NCBI GenBank assembly: GCA_963676655.2
Contig: CAXXKX010000002.1
Coordinates: 248,001 to 312,000, forward strand
Reading direction: 5' to 3'
Source: G963676655 sp963676655
GTDB lineage: Bacteria; Verrucomicrobiota; Lentisphaeria; Victivallales; Victivallaceae
Length of the DNA stretch: 64,000 nt
Positions 7,671 through 16,862 of the stretch are shown here, piece by piece (the stretch's first letter is position 1; every line of letters begins with the position of its first letter). The notes beneath the pieces were generated by a model, which searched no databases, had not been told where the DNA came from, and was given only the letters and a program-made list of their open reading frames with translations. A program made the translations under genes and the position numbers.

Positions 7671-10052
7671 ATGTTTAAATATATATTTATTGTTGTACTG
7701 ATCGCGCTTTGTCCAGCTCCCGGATTTTCTCAGGCTAAGCTGGATACTGATCACAAAGTTGTTCCATTCGATCAAGCTCTCCCTGACAATGACAGCTGGA
7801 TCAAAGAGATACGCAAAGACCATCCCCGGATATTCATTAATAAAGAGATGATTCCGAAAGTCCGCAAATGGGCCAAAATAATCGGCTTTGAATATATCTT
7901 GAAAAACGCCGATTCATTTGAATATGATCCCAAATTGACCAGAAAGGCGCGCGGCTACAGCGGAACCGGCAAGTCTAAAACAACCGTGGAAGTTGAAGTC
8001 CCGGTGGAATGGGGCGACGAGGCGATGACCGAAGCTCTGGCATACATCCTGACCGGAGATAAGAAGTACGCGGAAAAGTGCTGGACTTTTTTAAAGGGCT
8101 GTCTTCATACCTATCGAGAATGTATGGAAAAACGCACTGCAATCAGTTGGTATGCGGCGCGCCGCATTGAAGTTGCGGCGGCCTACGACTGGGTATATGA
8201 CGCGCTTACTCCTGAGCAAAGGCGTGAATTCATTACTGAATTCATAAAAATAAACAGCAAATATATATTCGCGGACTGGCACACTTTGTTCAGCCATCAA
8301 AACGCGTCCGGGATATATGGCGGATTCTATGGAGATAAAGGACTGGCCTGGTATGCGGGACTGGCCGCTTACGGCGACGGCTTTTGCGATAAAGAAGCCT
8401 TAAAACTTCTAAAATGGGGATACGCGAAATATCGGGAAATGTTGGCTTATCGCGATAAAATTGCCGGAGACGACGGTATGCTGTCATCTTCGACTGTCGG
8501 ATATTCCTGCGGGCAGTATCCATGGGCCAGTTATTACTTTCTGCTTTCATGGAAAGCCGCGGTGAAAGGCGGAAAAATTCCGGACTGCAATCATTTAGCG
8601 ACATTTCCCGTATGGTATCAGTGGAACGCTCTGCCGGGCAAGGAAAAATCCCAATCGAGATGTTTCGGTATTGGTGATGACTGGCGTACCAATATGACAC
8701 TGCCCGGGGCAACCAGGCACTTACATATTATCATGAGCCTTTACCGTGACAGCCACCCTAAAGAAGCCGCGCTGGCGGCAAAGTATCTCTGCGACAGCAG
8801 CGGCATAAAACAGATTGACGCTTCATGTTTTAACAGTGATCAACATTATTATATGCGAGGCGGCAAAAAAGCGCAAAAATACAATTGGTGGTTATTCAAT
8901 GAATATCTTCTATACAATATGGCGGAACCGCTGAAACCATTATCCGATAAGGAAATGAAAAAACGCGATGCGCGTCATTTCTCAAACGGCGGAATCCTGA
9001 TAATGCGTTCCGGCACGGGGCCTGACGATACTTACGCCTTATTCAATATAGGATGTAAAACTATCTATCACAAAAGCCGCGGAGATGAAAATCATTTTAT
9101 CATTTTCAAAAAAGGCTATCTGGCTATTGATTCGGGAACAAGATTATCTGACGGTTCTCCGCACCCTGTAAAGTATAATCAAAGCAGCCTGGCCCACAAC
9201 ACCATGCTTATCCACATGCCGGGTGAGAAATTTCCGAAAGATAAGGAGATACTGGAAAAGCCTGATTCGCGTTGGAAGCGTAAAAATAAGGATAGCCCTG
9301 CTTATCTCAAGGAAGTTGCAAAAAATAAAAAACACTTTGATGACGCTTACGGCAGCCAAAATAAAAGACTTGGCGGGAAATGCCTGGCTTTCAGCAGCAA
9401 TTCTTATTATACTTATATCGCCGGGGATGCCGCGCCGGTCTATGACAAACGCAAATGCGCTGAATTCGTCAGGCAGTTCGTTTATATTATGCCTGACTAT
9501 TTTGTTATCTTTGACCGGGTAACGGCGGTAAAGCCGGAATACCGTAAGGACTGGTTGCTGCATTTCCTCAATGAACCAACGGTTTCAGGGAAAACTGTCA
9601 GCGCGGATTCAGGGGAAGGCGGAAGGATTATTCTGGAAAGTATATTGCCTCAAAACGCCGTAATCAAAAAAATCGGCGGTCCGGGCAAAGAATTCCTTGC
9701 TGGAGATGTAAATTGGAGTGTCCTGCCGAACGTTGTCAAAAAATATCCCAAAAACTATTTTGGAAAATGGCGGATCGAAATTACTCCGGAAGTTCCGCGA
9801 AAGAAAGATATATTCTTGAACTTTATCCAGGTCGGAGCGGCAGATAAATTAAAGGCTCCGGTTCAGGTGAAATACTTGAAAAGTGAATCTGCTCCCGGCA
9901 TCAGTTTTGTAACCCTGGATGGCAGAAAAGTCGAATTGACTTTTACCCGCACCGGCGCTGTCGGCGGCCATATAAAGATCACTAACGCTGACGGCAAAGA
10001 ACTGATAAACGAAAATTTAACTGAAACCGTCCAGCCCCAGGCCGGGTTTTAA
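7671..10052 (+). CDS. secreted heparinase II/III-like polysaccharide lyase
   Basis: 793 residues with a signal peptide (hydrophobic to about residue 20, ending GFSQA). An alpha/alpha-toroid region follows, with heparinase II/III-like or DUF4962-like blocks (DHPRIFINKEMIPKVRKWA, ARRIEVAAAYDWVYDAL). The C-terminal half is a beta-sheet domain with SRGDENHFIIFKKGYLAIDS and YNQSSLAHNTMLI; the Tyr/His of the latter resemble lyase active sites. It would cleave acidic polysaccharide outside the cytoplasm by beta-elimination; the substrate is unknown. It follows the pseudopilin gene by 29 bases. Confidence 0.85.
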   Translation: MFKYIFIVVLIALCPAPGFSQAKLDTDHKVVPFDQALPDNDSWIKEIRKDHPRIFINKEMIPKVRKWAKIIGFEYILKNADSFEYDPKLTRKARGYSGTGKSKTTVEVEVPVEWGDEAMTEALAYILTGDKKYAEKCWTFLKGCLHTYRECMEKRTAISWYAARRIEVAAAYDWVYDALTPEQRREFITEFIKINSKYIFADWHTLFSHQNASGIYGGFYGDKGLAWYAGLAAYGDGFCDKEALKLLKWGYAKYREMLAYRDKIAGDDGMLSSSTVGYSCGQYPWASYYFLLSWKAAVKGGKIPDCNHLATFPVWYQWNALPGKEKSQSRCFGIGDDWRTNMTLPGATRHLHIIMSLYRDSHPKEAALAAKYLCDSSGIKQIDASCFNSDQHYYMRGGKKAQKYNWWLFNEYLLYNMAEPLKPLSDKEMKKRDARHFSNGGILIMRSGTGPDDTYALFNIGCKTIYHKSRGDENHFIIFKKGYLAIDSGTRLSDGSPHPVKYNQSSLAHNTMLIHMPGEKFPKDKEILEKPDSRWKRKNKDSPAYLKEVAKNKKHFDDAYGSQNKRLGGKCLAFSSNSYYTYIAGDAAPVYDKRKCAEFVRQFVYIMPDYFVIFDRVTAVKPEYRKDWLLHFLNEPTVSGKTVSADSGEGGRIILESILPQNAVIKKIGGPGKEFLAGDVNWSVLPNVVKKYPKNYFGKWRIEITPEVPRKKDIFLNFIQVGAADKLKAPVQVKYLKSESAPGISFVTLDGRKVELTFTRTGAVGGHIKITNADGKELINENLTETVQPQAGF

Positions 10053-10070
10053 ATACGAACGACGGAACCA

Positions 10071-10162
10071 CGAAAACCACGAAAAGGCACGAAAAAATAC
10101 GAAAGACAATCGAAAACGCATCGCGTTTTCGGTTGTCTAGTTTGTTTTGATTGCAAGCATGT
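10071..10162. repeat. CACGAAA-type dispersed element, second copy
   Basis: Matches 4317-4404 closely: CACGAAA words, a palindromic core (GAAAACGC-ATC-GCGTTTTC), then GTTTGTTTTGATTG. The three-base centre is ATC here and GAT in the other copy, its reverse complement, as if the core had flipped. Confidence 0.7.
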
Positions 10163-10169
10163 TATCCCC

Positions 10170-10357
10170 GGGAGCGCGTGGCTCCCGCCGCGCATGAAAG
10201 CGCATTATAAATGGGAGCGCCGCAGGCCACTGCGGCATACACTCAGGAACTGATTTTTCTTTGATATATCTGATCTTTAAGATTTTTTGCCAATTTTTTT
10301 AACGTACCAAACGTTTCACATGCTCGTGAATGCCGGACTGGCGACCGGCGCTCCCGG
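10170..10357. repeat. REPIN-like cluster of GGGAGC hairpins
   Basis: Two forward copies, GGGAGCGCGTGG... at 10170 and GGGAGCGCCGCAGG... at 10213 (stem CCGCAG/CTGCGG), and one reverse copy ending GCGCTCCCGG at 10357. Each is a GGGAGC head followed by a hairpin. Together with the CACGAAA element these fill the 364-base gap, which has no gene. Confidence 0.6.
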
Positions 10358-10416
10358 AAAAAGCAAAGACTACGTAACCTTATTAATAAGCTCTTAGATA
10401 GATTATTTGAGTTCAT

Positions 10417-12087
10417 TCACTCCACCGCATCGGCTAATGCGTCGAGGTCGATGAGGGAAGCGGCGGCCTGGATCAAATCTTTGCGATTGTGGTACTTGAA
10501 GTTTTCAGCTTCAAACTCGATCAGGAATTGGCCGGCTTTGATGTTGATTTTATGGTCGAATTCACCGAATACCCGGTATTTCTGATCTATGATCTGATTG
10601 TCGGTCGAACGGTTGACGGCGTAGCTGTAAGCGAGGTCGCCGGCATCGGGATCGTAGGTGATCCTGCTTTTGAAAACCGGGGTCATATTGCTGTATCCGG
10701 AATGGGTCAGGTCAAGGAACCAGCAGCAGGTGATATTGGGGTTGCCAAGCCAGGAATCAGTGTCCATACGGTTGATCTGGGAGTATTTTTTCCCTTGGGG
10801 AAGATGGAAGAATTTTGCGGCCATATTCCGGTACCGACGGTTAACGGCAGGAAAGTTGAGGTTCTCGGCTAACTGGTTACGGGATTGTTTATATTTATAG
10901 CAGTAGTCCGCCATATCTAGGTCCAGTTGGTTGATTTTCTTTTGCAGTTCAGCGATGATCAGTCGATATTTTTTAGTCGGTTGACGTAATAATTTAATCA
11001 GGTAATCAGCGGTTTTAATGCTGTTGCTGTTGTATTGATAATTGGCCCTGGCTCCGGCCAGCAGGAATTCATTCCGGGCATGTTCTTCCGAGGAGCAATA
11101 GCCTTGCCGTTTAAAATTGCTGATGGCGGAAAAGGCTTTGGTTAATTGAGCTTGGAGAACCGCGGTCATTTTTTCCTCTTCTGAATGAATCTTGTGCAGT
11201 TCCCCGCTGGTGGCAAGGCTGCTTTCTATAATATCATTGGTCCCGGCTGTCGCCAGTTGCTTGAGGTCGATAAGGCCGGTCGCGATTTTTTTCAGGTCGT
11301 ACTGTTTCTCCAGGAAACGGCGTTTTACCTTCAATGCGATAAGAAAGTTACTTACTTGAAACGTAATATTGGAACCGTTCATCGAGTATATCGGATACCG
11401 GTCAGACAGTTTATCGATCGGATTGCCGGACGGCGGTTCAGATGAGAGGGTTATTCGCGCAATCGCGAAAAACTCATCATCGCGATACCAGGCACAATCA
11501 ACGGTTCCTGACAGGAATGAAGTTTGAATTATTTTCCGGTCAACCAGTTCCGATTTGAATTTTTCCGACGGGGCAAGCAAGCCGGTCATAATGTTTTTCA
11601 ATTCCTGATTGCGGCTTGTAGAGTCGACCGATTTGAGGATTTCATTCGACCGTTTTTTGAAAGGAGTTCTGATAATGAACAACTTATCGCGCAGCTTGTA
11701 CTTTTTACTTTCGAGGTCGTCAATGATCTTTTCCATCGCTTCGTCATGTTTGGTTGCCTGCAGACGTTTTGTGGCCGAAGCGATATGCTGATTGATCAGC
11801 TTCAAATTGCTTTTGGCGTATTCCCTGCTTCTTTCAAGTTTATCAATTTCTTTCCTGACAGCATCGTAGCTGCCGTCCTGCAGGGAGCGTAAAGCGCTTG
11901 CCAGGGTACTCTTCTGCAGTTCTTTAAGTCTGAGATATTGAGCAGCCTGGTCGCTGATAACGACATGTTTTTTGCACAATTCCAGATGTTTTTTAAGTAA
12001 CTGCTTTTCCGGTTCAGAAAGTTTTTCAGCCTTAAGCTGACCGGCCAATCCCAATACGGTAATCAAAAAATAATAACGAAATTTCAT
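10417..12087 (-). CDS. secreted coiled-coil protein, paralogue 1 of 3
   Basis: I do not recognise this family. The 556-residue protein starts at ATG 12087 (MKFRYYFLITVLGLAGQ, GAAGGGG just upstream; an ATG 21 bases earlier is less likely). It has a signal peptide ending near LKAEK, then charged helices with coiled-coil character (about residues 20-150). A domain of about 125 residues follows in two divergent copies: one mid-protein (VDCAWYRDDEF ... YDLKKIATGLIDLKQLA) and one at the C-terminus (INRMDTDSWLGNP, CCWFLD, IKAGQFLIEFE, LIDLDALADA). The two downstream minus-strand neighbours share this plan. Probably periplasmic or surface-associated; function unknown. Confidence 0.85.
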   Translation of the reverse strand: MKFRYYFLITVLGLAGQLKAEKLSEPEKQLLKKHLELCKKHVVISDQAAQYLRLKELQKSTLASALRSLQDGSYDAVRKEIDKLERSREYAKSNLKLINQHIASATKRLQATKHDEAMEKIIDDLESKKYKLRDKLFIIRTPFKKRSNEILKSVDSTSRNQELKNIMTGLLAPSEKFKSELVDRKIIQTSFLSGTVDCAWYRDDEFFAIARITLSSEPPSGNPIDKLSDRYPIYSMNGSNITFQVSNFLIALKVKRRFLEKQYDLKKIATGLIDLKQLATAGTNDIIESSLATSGELHKIHSEEEKMTAVLQAQLTKAFSAISNFKRQGYCSSEEHARNEFLLAGARANYQYNSNSIKTADYLIKLLRQPTKKYRLIIAELQKKINQLDLDMADYCYKYKQSRNQLAENLNFPAVNRRYRNMAAKFFHLPQGKKYSQINRMDTDSWLGNPNITCCWFLDLTHSGYSNMTPVFKSRITYDPDAGDLAYSYAVNRSTDNQIIDQKYRVFGEFDHKINIKAGQFLIEFEAENFKYHNRKDLIQAAASLIDLDALADAVE

Positions 12088-12471
12088 ATTTCCCCTTCCA
12101 TATTTCATTTCCGATATATAAAGAATATATAATCCGGCTGAGGATAATCAAGAGGCCAAACAAAAAAGCCTTGGAAAAATCATATTACCATGGATTAAGC
12201 TGTGACCGGAAAAAGTAAAAAATAAAGAAAAATTTTTAAATTATTTCGCCCCGGCACGTTGCCGGACTGGATTCAACGCAGGAGCGTTGGTCGCCGCTTG
12301 CGGCGAAAGTATGTTACGCAATTTATTGCGTGTTAAACAGTTCAGTTCGCGCGGAGTGATGTTTTTGAAAAACGATGTAGAGTTTTTCAAAAGCGTTGAA
12401 CGCAGGGCGTAATTCGTGGCAATTAGGCATTGCCGAATTTTGTCTGACCCGTCGCATTAATAATTCAACGA
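12088..12471. other. intergenic stretch with short hairpins, no gene seen
   Basis: 384 bases between two paralogues. It holds several small palindromes (CCGGCACGTTGCCGG near 12253, CGCCGCTTGCGGCG near 12291, TTACGCAATTTATTGCGT near 12314). One follows GCAGGAGCG, so it may be a decayed member of the GGAG-hairpin repeats. No open frame is convincing. Confidence 0.4.
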
Positions 12472-14184
12472 TCATTTTGTTATACTGGCGATTGAATCGA
12501 GATCATAAAGTTGCTTGACGGTATTGAGCAAGTTCTTTTTGCCGGAGTAAAAATCCGAGAAAGTTTCCAGACTGACCACAAAATCCCCGGCTTTCAGGGA
12601 TATGATGTTATCACTTAAAATATGAACCGGGTATTTGCTGTTGCCTTTTCCTATTGTCACTTGTGGATTAAAGTCAGGATTATAATCAATATAACCGTAA
12701 AGTATCGCATGGTATTTGGAATATGGTCTGGTATACCATTTACATTCAATCCGGGTGATTCCCAGCCATGAAGAAACGTTATAACGCGTCAGGAGAGAGT
12801 ATTCTCGAGAATCCGGGATGCGGACAAATTTACGCGCCAAGGCCTGATAACGTTGATTCCATAAATTAAAGTCGATTCCGTCTAGCAATTTAGACTTTTC
12901 TTCATTATGCTGTCGGTGAAGATAATTACGGTGGATTTTACAGAGTTTTATGTGTTGTTGAATGACTGATTTTTCATCGGTGAAGCGTCTTTCTGTACGC
13001 AAATTATTTGTTGCGCCGGCTATCGCCTTAAGATCGAAGAGAGAATTGACAGCAATTGGATAAATTTCTTTATTTGAATATATGCCACAACCATGCAGAC
13101 TGATAAGATAATCTCCTGTTCCGAATTCAATCTTGTAGTCCAGATTGTTGAACAAGGGATATTTATCAAAAAGTTTGCGATGAGTTTTCCCGTTGTGCAG
13201 ACCGGGAATATATTTTATACTGCCGTTGAAAATATTACGTTCTTGTTTCTTCCCGGATGAAGAGGTGTCAAAGAACCATCGGTAGTCAATTACGGGACTG
13301 CCGAACCAGGCGTTGACGGAGTAGCGGTTGATTGTTTTGAACTTATCTTTCGTAGGAAGTTTGATGAATTTTTGCGCTATATTTTGAAATTTGTTATTCA
13401 AAACGGCAAATCTTTGCGGTTCAATTATTTTGTTTTTTTCCAATTTGAATTTTTCATATAGATCGAGGATTTCTTCCTTCATGCCGGAATGAGCTTTTTC
13501 CATTGCGGTCATGGTTTCTGAGCGTTTATTCTTCGGATATTCGAGCAGTTTAACTAATCGGGATAAGTATTCGAGCTTTCTATCCAACGAAGCAATTTTG
13601 TCAGGCAATGACTTTAAGCGGTTCAAATCCGCGGTTGACATGATCCCGGCTTTTTCCAGATGGGAAATTTTAATCTCATTTTCCTTTTGTTGCTGCTCTA
13701 TTTTTTTTAATTCTTTTTGGATGTCAGCGTTACGTCCTTTTCGATGCTTATATATAAGCCTGATTTTTTTGAAACGCAATGCCCAGTAAATCTTGTATAG
13801 AGCGTCCAGTTCCTCAATATCAGCTTTATCGACTATTCTATTTTGAGCCCGCTTGAAAAGTTTGTCATATTGCTCTTTATATGTTTTATATCTGGTCTTT
13901 TGCTGCTGGATCAAATTTTTCAAGGCGGATATTTGATATGATATGCCAGACTCTGAGCCATTCTTTAATGCATCAATGGAGTATTCTGACTGTTTAAGCA
14001 AACTTCTTTTTTCGGAGATCAAATTGCTGATTTTATTAAATTCTGAATTCAGCTTTGCGGTCAATTTACAATGATGTTGGAGAATTATCTTATCCGATTG
14101 AGTCAGTACCTCGGCCTGCATTTGATAGCCGCACACAATTAAACCTGCCGGAATCGCAAATTTTAATATTTGACATACCATCAT
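12472..14184 (-). CDS. secreted coiled-coil protein, paralogue 2 of 3
   Basis: 570 residues with the same plan as its neighbours; family not recognised. It has a signal peptide (hydrophobic to about residue 22, ending GYQMQAEV), a segment related to the other two (LTQSDKIILQHHCKL), long Lys/Glu/Gln-rich coiled-coil helices (about 30-260) and two clear copies of the shared domain. Copy 1 is near residues 265-395 (INRYSVNAWFGSPVI, YRWFFD, LFDLKAIAGA). Copy 2 is near 440-565 (LTRYNVSSWLGITRIECKWY, LKAGDFVVSLE, LYDLDSIASI). The conserved Trp/Cys/GDF/DL-IA positions make the repeat unmistakable. Confidence 0.85.
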   Translation of the reverse strand: MMVCQILKFAIPAGLIVCGYQMQAEVLTQSDKIILQHHCKLTAKLNSEFNKISNLISEKRSLLKQSEYSIDALKNGSESGISYQISALKNLIQQQKTRYKTYKEQYDKLFKRAQNRIVDKADIEELDALYKIYWALRFKKIRLIYKHRKGRNADIQKELKKIEQQQKENEIKISHLEKAGIMSTADLNRLKSLPDKIASLDRKLEYLSRLVKLLEYPKNKRSETMTAMEKAHSGMKEEILDLYEKFKLEKNKIIEPQRFAVLNNKFQNIAQKFIKLPTKDKFKTINRYSVNAWFGSPVIDYRWFFDTSSSGKKQERNIFNGSIKYIPGLHNGKTHRKLFDKYPLFNNLDYKIEFGTGDYLISLHGCGIYSNKEIYPIAVNSLFDLKAIAGATNNLRTERRFTDEKSVIQQHIKLCKIHRNYLHRQHNEEKSKLLDGIDFNLWNQRYQALARKFVRIPDSREYSLLTRYNVSSWLGITRIECKWYTRPYSKYHAILYGYIDYNPDFNPQVTIGKGNSKYPVHILSDNIISLKAGDFVVSLETFSDFYSGKKNLLNTVKQLYDLDSIASITK

Positions 14185-14339
14185 TTTGCCTGCTTCAGAT
14201 ATTCCTGATTATATCTGAGAATAAATATATTTAAACTGAACCCAGCCGGGGGATCCGGCTGTTTATTATTCCAATTTGAATGATTATTTACCGAACCGGT
14301 GCAAGTTGCTGTCGTGATTCTTTTAGGATACTTGGATGG

Positions 14340-16004
14340 TCATGGAGCTGCCGTACCGGCTTCGGCAATTGCATCGAGGTCAAAAAGTTCTTGTACCGCT
14401 TTCATATAGATTTTTTCAGTAAACAATATTCGGTTATTTGATGATAAATAGATAATAAAATCGCCAACTTTGACTGATATTGAATATTGGTTTAAGTTGC
14501 AGATAACGTATTTATTGTTTATCAAGCCTTTGCTGGAGGACGGTTTGAAGTCTGGATAATAAGTTAATTTACCGGAAAAACATGCTTGAGATGCTGGCCT
14601 TTGAGAAGTTGACATATCGTAATACCAACGGCAGTTTATGACGGGGATTCCAAACCAGGGATCAATTGCGGTTCGATTAATCATAAAGAATTCGGAGTTG
14701 TTTGGTACCCGGAAGAATTTGTTTGCGATATATTGATATGAACTGTTCAGTTTTGGAATGTTGATTGATTTAGTGAATTTTGCTTTTTGATTATTCAGCT
14801 TTTTGCATGCTGCTGCAATCTTTTCTTTGGATTCGGCAATCATTTTATTTAAAGTTTTGATCGCCTGGTTTCGATTTGACGATGGAGTTTTCAGCTGCGC
14901 GACGATTTTATCAGAGGATTCGATGGACTTTAAATTATTTTCATAGAGATTTTTTGCGCTACGCAAATCAGAATTGAGTTTTGCTAAAGCATCGGAGCTG
15001 TAATAGCCCTGCTTTTCATAATCTCTTAGCTTTCGGATTATATCTGAGCGCTGTTTTGAGTATTTTTGAGTCGCTTTTCTCATGTCTTTCTTTATCTGGT
15101 CGATAAACTCATAGATGGTGACACTTTGTTTTATGTCCTTGCTATCACAGGCGTCGGCAAGTTTTTTCAGATCAAAAAGTAGTGAGGCCAGCTCAATGAC
15201 TTTTTCTTTGCTTTTATATTGTTTATCATCTACCACGAAGCAAATATACATGTTTTCGACCCAAAACCAGACGCTGTTGTCGCTTGACGTGGTAATCGGA
15301 TATTTATCCGCAATCGTATTTCTGCGGGAAATATTTTTGTCCTTGGGTCTGAGTCTGATATGAGCCCAGGCTATTCGCGTATTTCCCTTATACCACTGGC
15401 AACTGACAAAACCGTCGGCATAATTGGCGTTTGATGATTTACGAGAGACCAGGTCCGCCATCTTATTGTTGTTGCCGGATGGCCGCATTGCTGATTCAAC
15501 CAGTTTTTCCAGTTCAATATTTTTTACTTTCTGGTTGATCTTTGCTAAAATGGTGCTTGTTCTTTTTTCAAAAGGAGCTTTTAATCTATTGATTTTGGCC
15601 GTTAATGTATTTTTATGTTTTTCAAGGACGGAAATTTCCGCTTCGATTTTTTTATCCCGTTTGATGGAATTAATTTTTTGTTTATGTGAATTGTAATTCT
15701 TTTGGGAATATTTGATTGACCTTTCGGCGTATTTTTTATTTCGTTCAAGGTTGCTGATTTGACTTTTTATTTTTGATGAGTTTCCCTTTTGCAGAGCGTC
15801 AATGGCATATGAATATTTGTTTATATCTGACATCAGAAGATTAAGTGCATTATAGGCTTCATCGTTCATTGCAGTCATTTGATTGCATAGTTTGAAATGC
15901 AGAGAAAGTACTTCTTTGTCGGTTTTTGTGAGCCTTGCGCCATGGCTTGTTATTCCTGAGGCCAGTATCAGGACCGTTGTGATTAGCGAAGATAAATGTT
16001 TCAT
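14340..16004 (-). CDS. secreted coiled-coil protein, paralogue 3 of 3
   Basis: 554 residues from ATG 16004, chosen because AAAGGAGGGA lies just upstream; a longer frame to 16091 would add 29 residues before the signal peptide. The order is: signal peptide ending TSHGA, a DKEVLSLHFKLCNQM segment, coiled-coil helices, a degenerate copy of the shared domain (VSCQWYKGNTRIAWAHIRL, LLFDLKKLADACDS), a second coiled coil, then a full C-terminal copy (INRTAIDPWFGIPVINCRWY, VKVGDFIIYL, LFDLDAIAEA). It is the first gene of the three-gene minus-strand group. Function unknown. Confidence 0.85.
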   Translation of the reverse strand: MKHLSSLITTVLILASGITSHGARLTKTDKEVLSLHFKLCNQMTAMNDEAYNALNLLMSDINKYSYAIDALQKGNSSKIKSQISNLERNKKYAERSIKYSQKNYNSHKQKINSIKRDKKIEAEISVLEKHKNTLTAKINRLKAPFEKRTSTILAKINQKVKNIELEKLVESAMRPSGNNNKMADLVSRKSSNANYADGFVSCQWYKGNTRIAWAHIRLRPKDKNISRRNTIADKYPITTSSDNSVWFWVENMYICFVVDDKQYKSKEKVIELASLLFDLKKLADACDSKDIKQSVTIYEFIDQIKKDMRKATQKYSKQRSDIIRKLRDYEKQGYYSSDALAKLNSDLRSAKNLYENNLKSIESSDKIVAQLKTPSSNRNQAIKTLNKMIAESKEKIAAACKKLNNQKAKFTKSINIPKLNSSYQYIANKFFRVPNNSEFFMINRTAIDPWFGIPVINCRWYYDMSTSQRPASQACFSGKLTYYPDFKPSSSKGLINNKYVICNLNQYSISVKVGDFIIYLSSNNRILFTEKIYMKAVQELFDLDAIAEAGTAAP

Positions 16005-16170
16005 TGGAAATCCCTCCTTTTCGTATTCATGAAATGTTTCACAGAAATAATAATATAGCGTTGAATTCTGATTTATACAAGAAAAAAGCAACCGGAAAAT
16101 CCAATCATAATCTGCAGCAGGATGTCGGCTGTATCCCTATTGCAAAGCTCTTTATTCATTGAAAAAGCTT

Positions 16171-16704
16171 TTAGCTATCAGGCTGATTGTCTTCAACGAA
16201 TTTGCACATCATCATGTATTGGAAGACTTTTGTTGTGTTGCCTTTGATAGTATATGCACATCCGTCGCTTGTTTTGAATATGACCTTTTTGAAGAAAATT
16301 CCTTTTATATCGAATGATTTCACTTGAGAGAACGGTATTTCAAAAAGGGTGATTTCGTTCATGTCGCTGAATCTGAGGCCCAGGCTGGCTCCCTGTTCAA
16401 ACAGCTCGAAGAATCCTTTATGCGTGATTTTATCCCGGTCAGTGAATGAACACGGGATTTTTTCGTCTTCACCCTCATCGTCATCATCATCATCATCAAA
16501 ATCATCCTCGTCAAAATCATCATATTCTTCATCTTCATCCGGTTCACATATTCCAGTAACCGGCTCACTTGTTTCTGAAACTGAAGTTGGAAATAGACCT
16601 TGCTGCTTAAGAATCTCAGAGATTTCATTTCCGGAGGCGGCGCTGAAGACTCCTGAAATATCCTGTCCTGCGGCGTCTAAAGCGGTAAATCTGAAATTCG
16701 GCAT
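16171..16704 (-). CDS. GspF-N-like domain fused to acidic linker and a small C-terminal domain
   Basis: 177 residues in three parts. Residues 1-45 (MPNFRFTALDAAGQDISGVF ... QQGLFPTSVSE) closely resemble the N-terminal segment of type II secretion GspF proteins, but the membrane core of GspF is absent. Residues 50-85 are almost all Asp/Glu. Residues 90-177 look like a compact beta-rich domain ending in a helix (ITHKGFFELFEQGASLG, EIPFSQVKSFDIKG, KKVIFKTSDGCAYTIKG), of PH/GRAM-like appearance (inference). No signal peptide or membrane segment. AGGAATAATTTT precedes the ATG. Role unknown; a link to secretion machinery is only a guess. Confidence 0.75.
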   Translation of the reverse strand: MPNFRFTALDAAGQDISGVFSAASGNEISEILKQQGLFPTSVSETSEPVTGICEPDEDEEYDDFDEDDFDDDDDDDEGEDEKIPCSFTDRDKITHKGFFELFEQGASLGLRFSDMNEITLFEIPFSQVKSFDIKGIFFKKVIFKTSDGCAYTIKGNTTKVFQYMMMCKFVEDNQPDS

Positions 16705-16862
16705 AAAATTATTCCTATCGTTAATTTGATTTTCTCTATAGAATCTTCGAACATTAATATCAAGCGTTTGTCACCAAACAGCCGCTTCCCGCTGTGTTTG
16801 CGTACAAAGTTCAATCAGAAAAGCATAAGTTGCATATATAATACCAATCATGTCGCCGGCAA

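Noticed and set aside
16349..16729. Plus-strand frame with a poly-Ser run
   Set aside because: It is the antisense shadow of the Asp/Glu run in the minus-strand GspF-N fusion gene.
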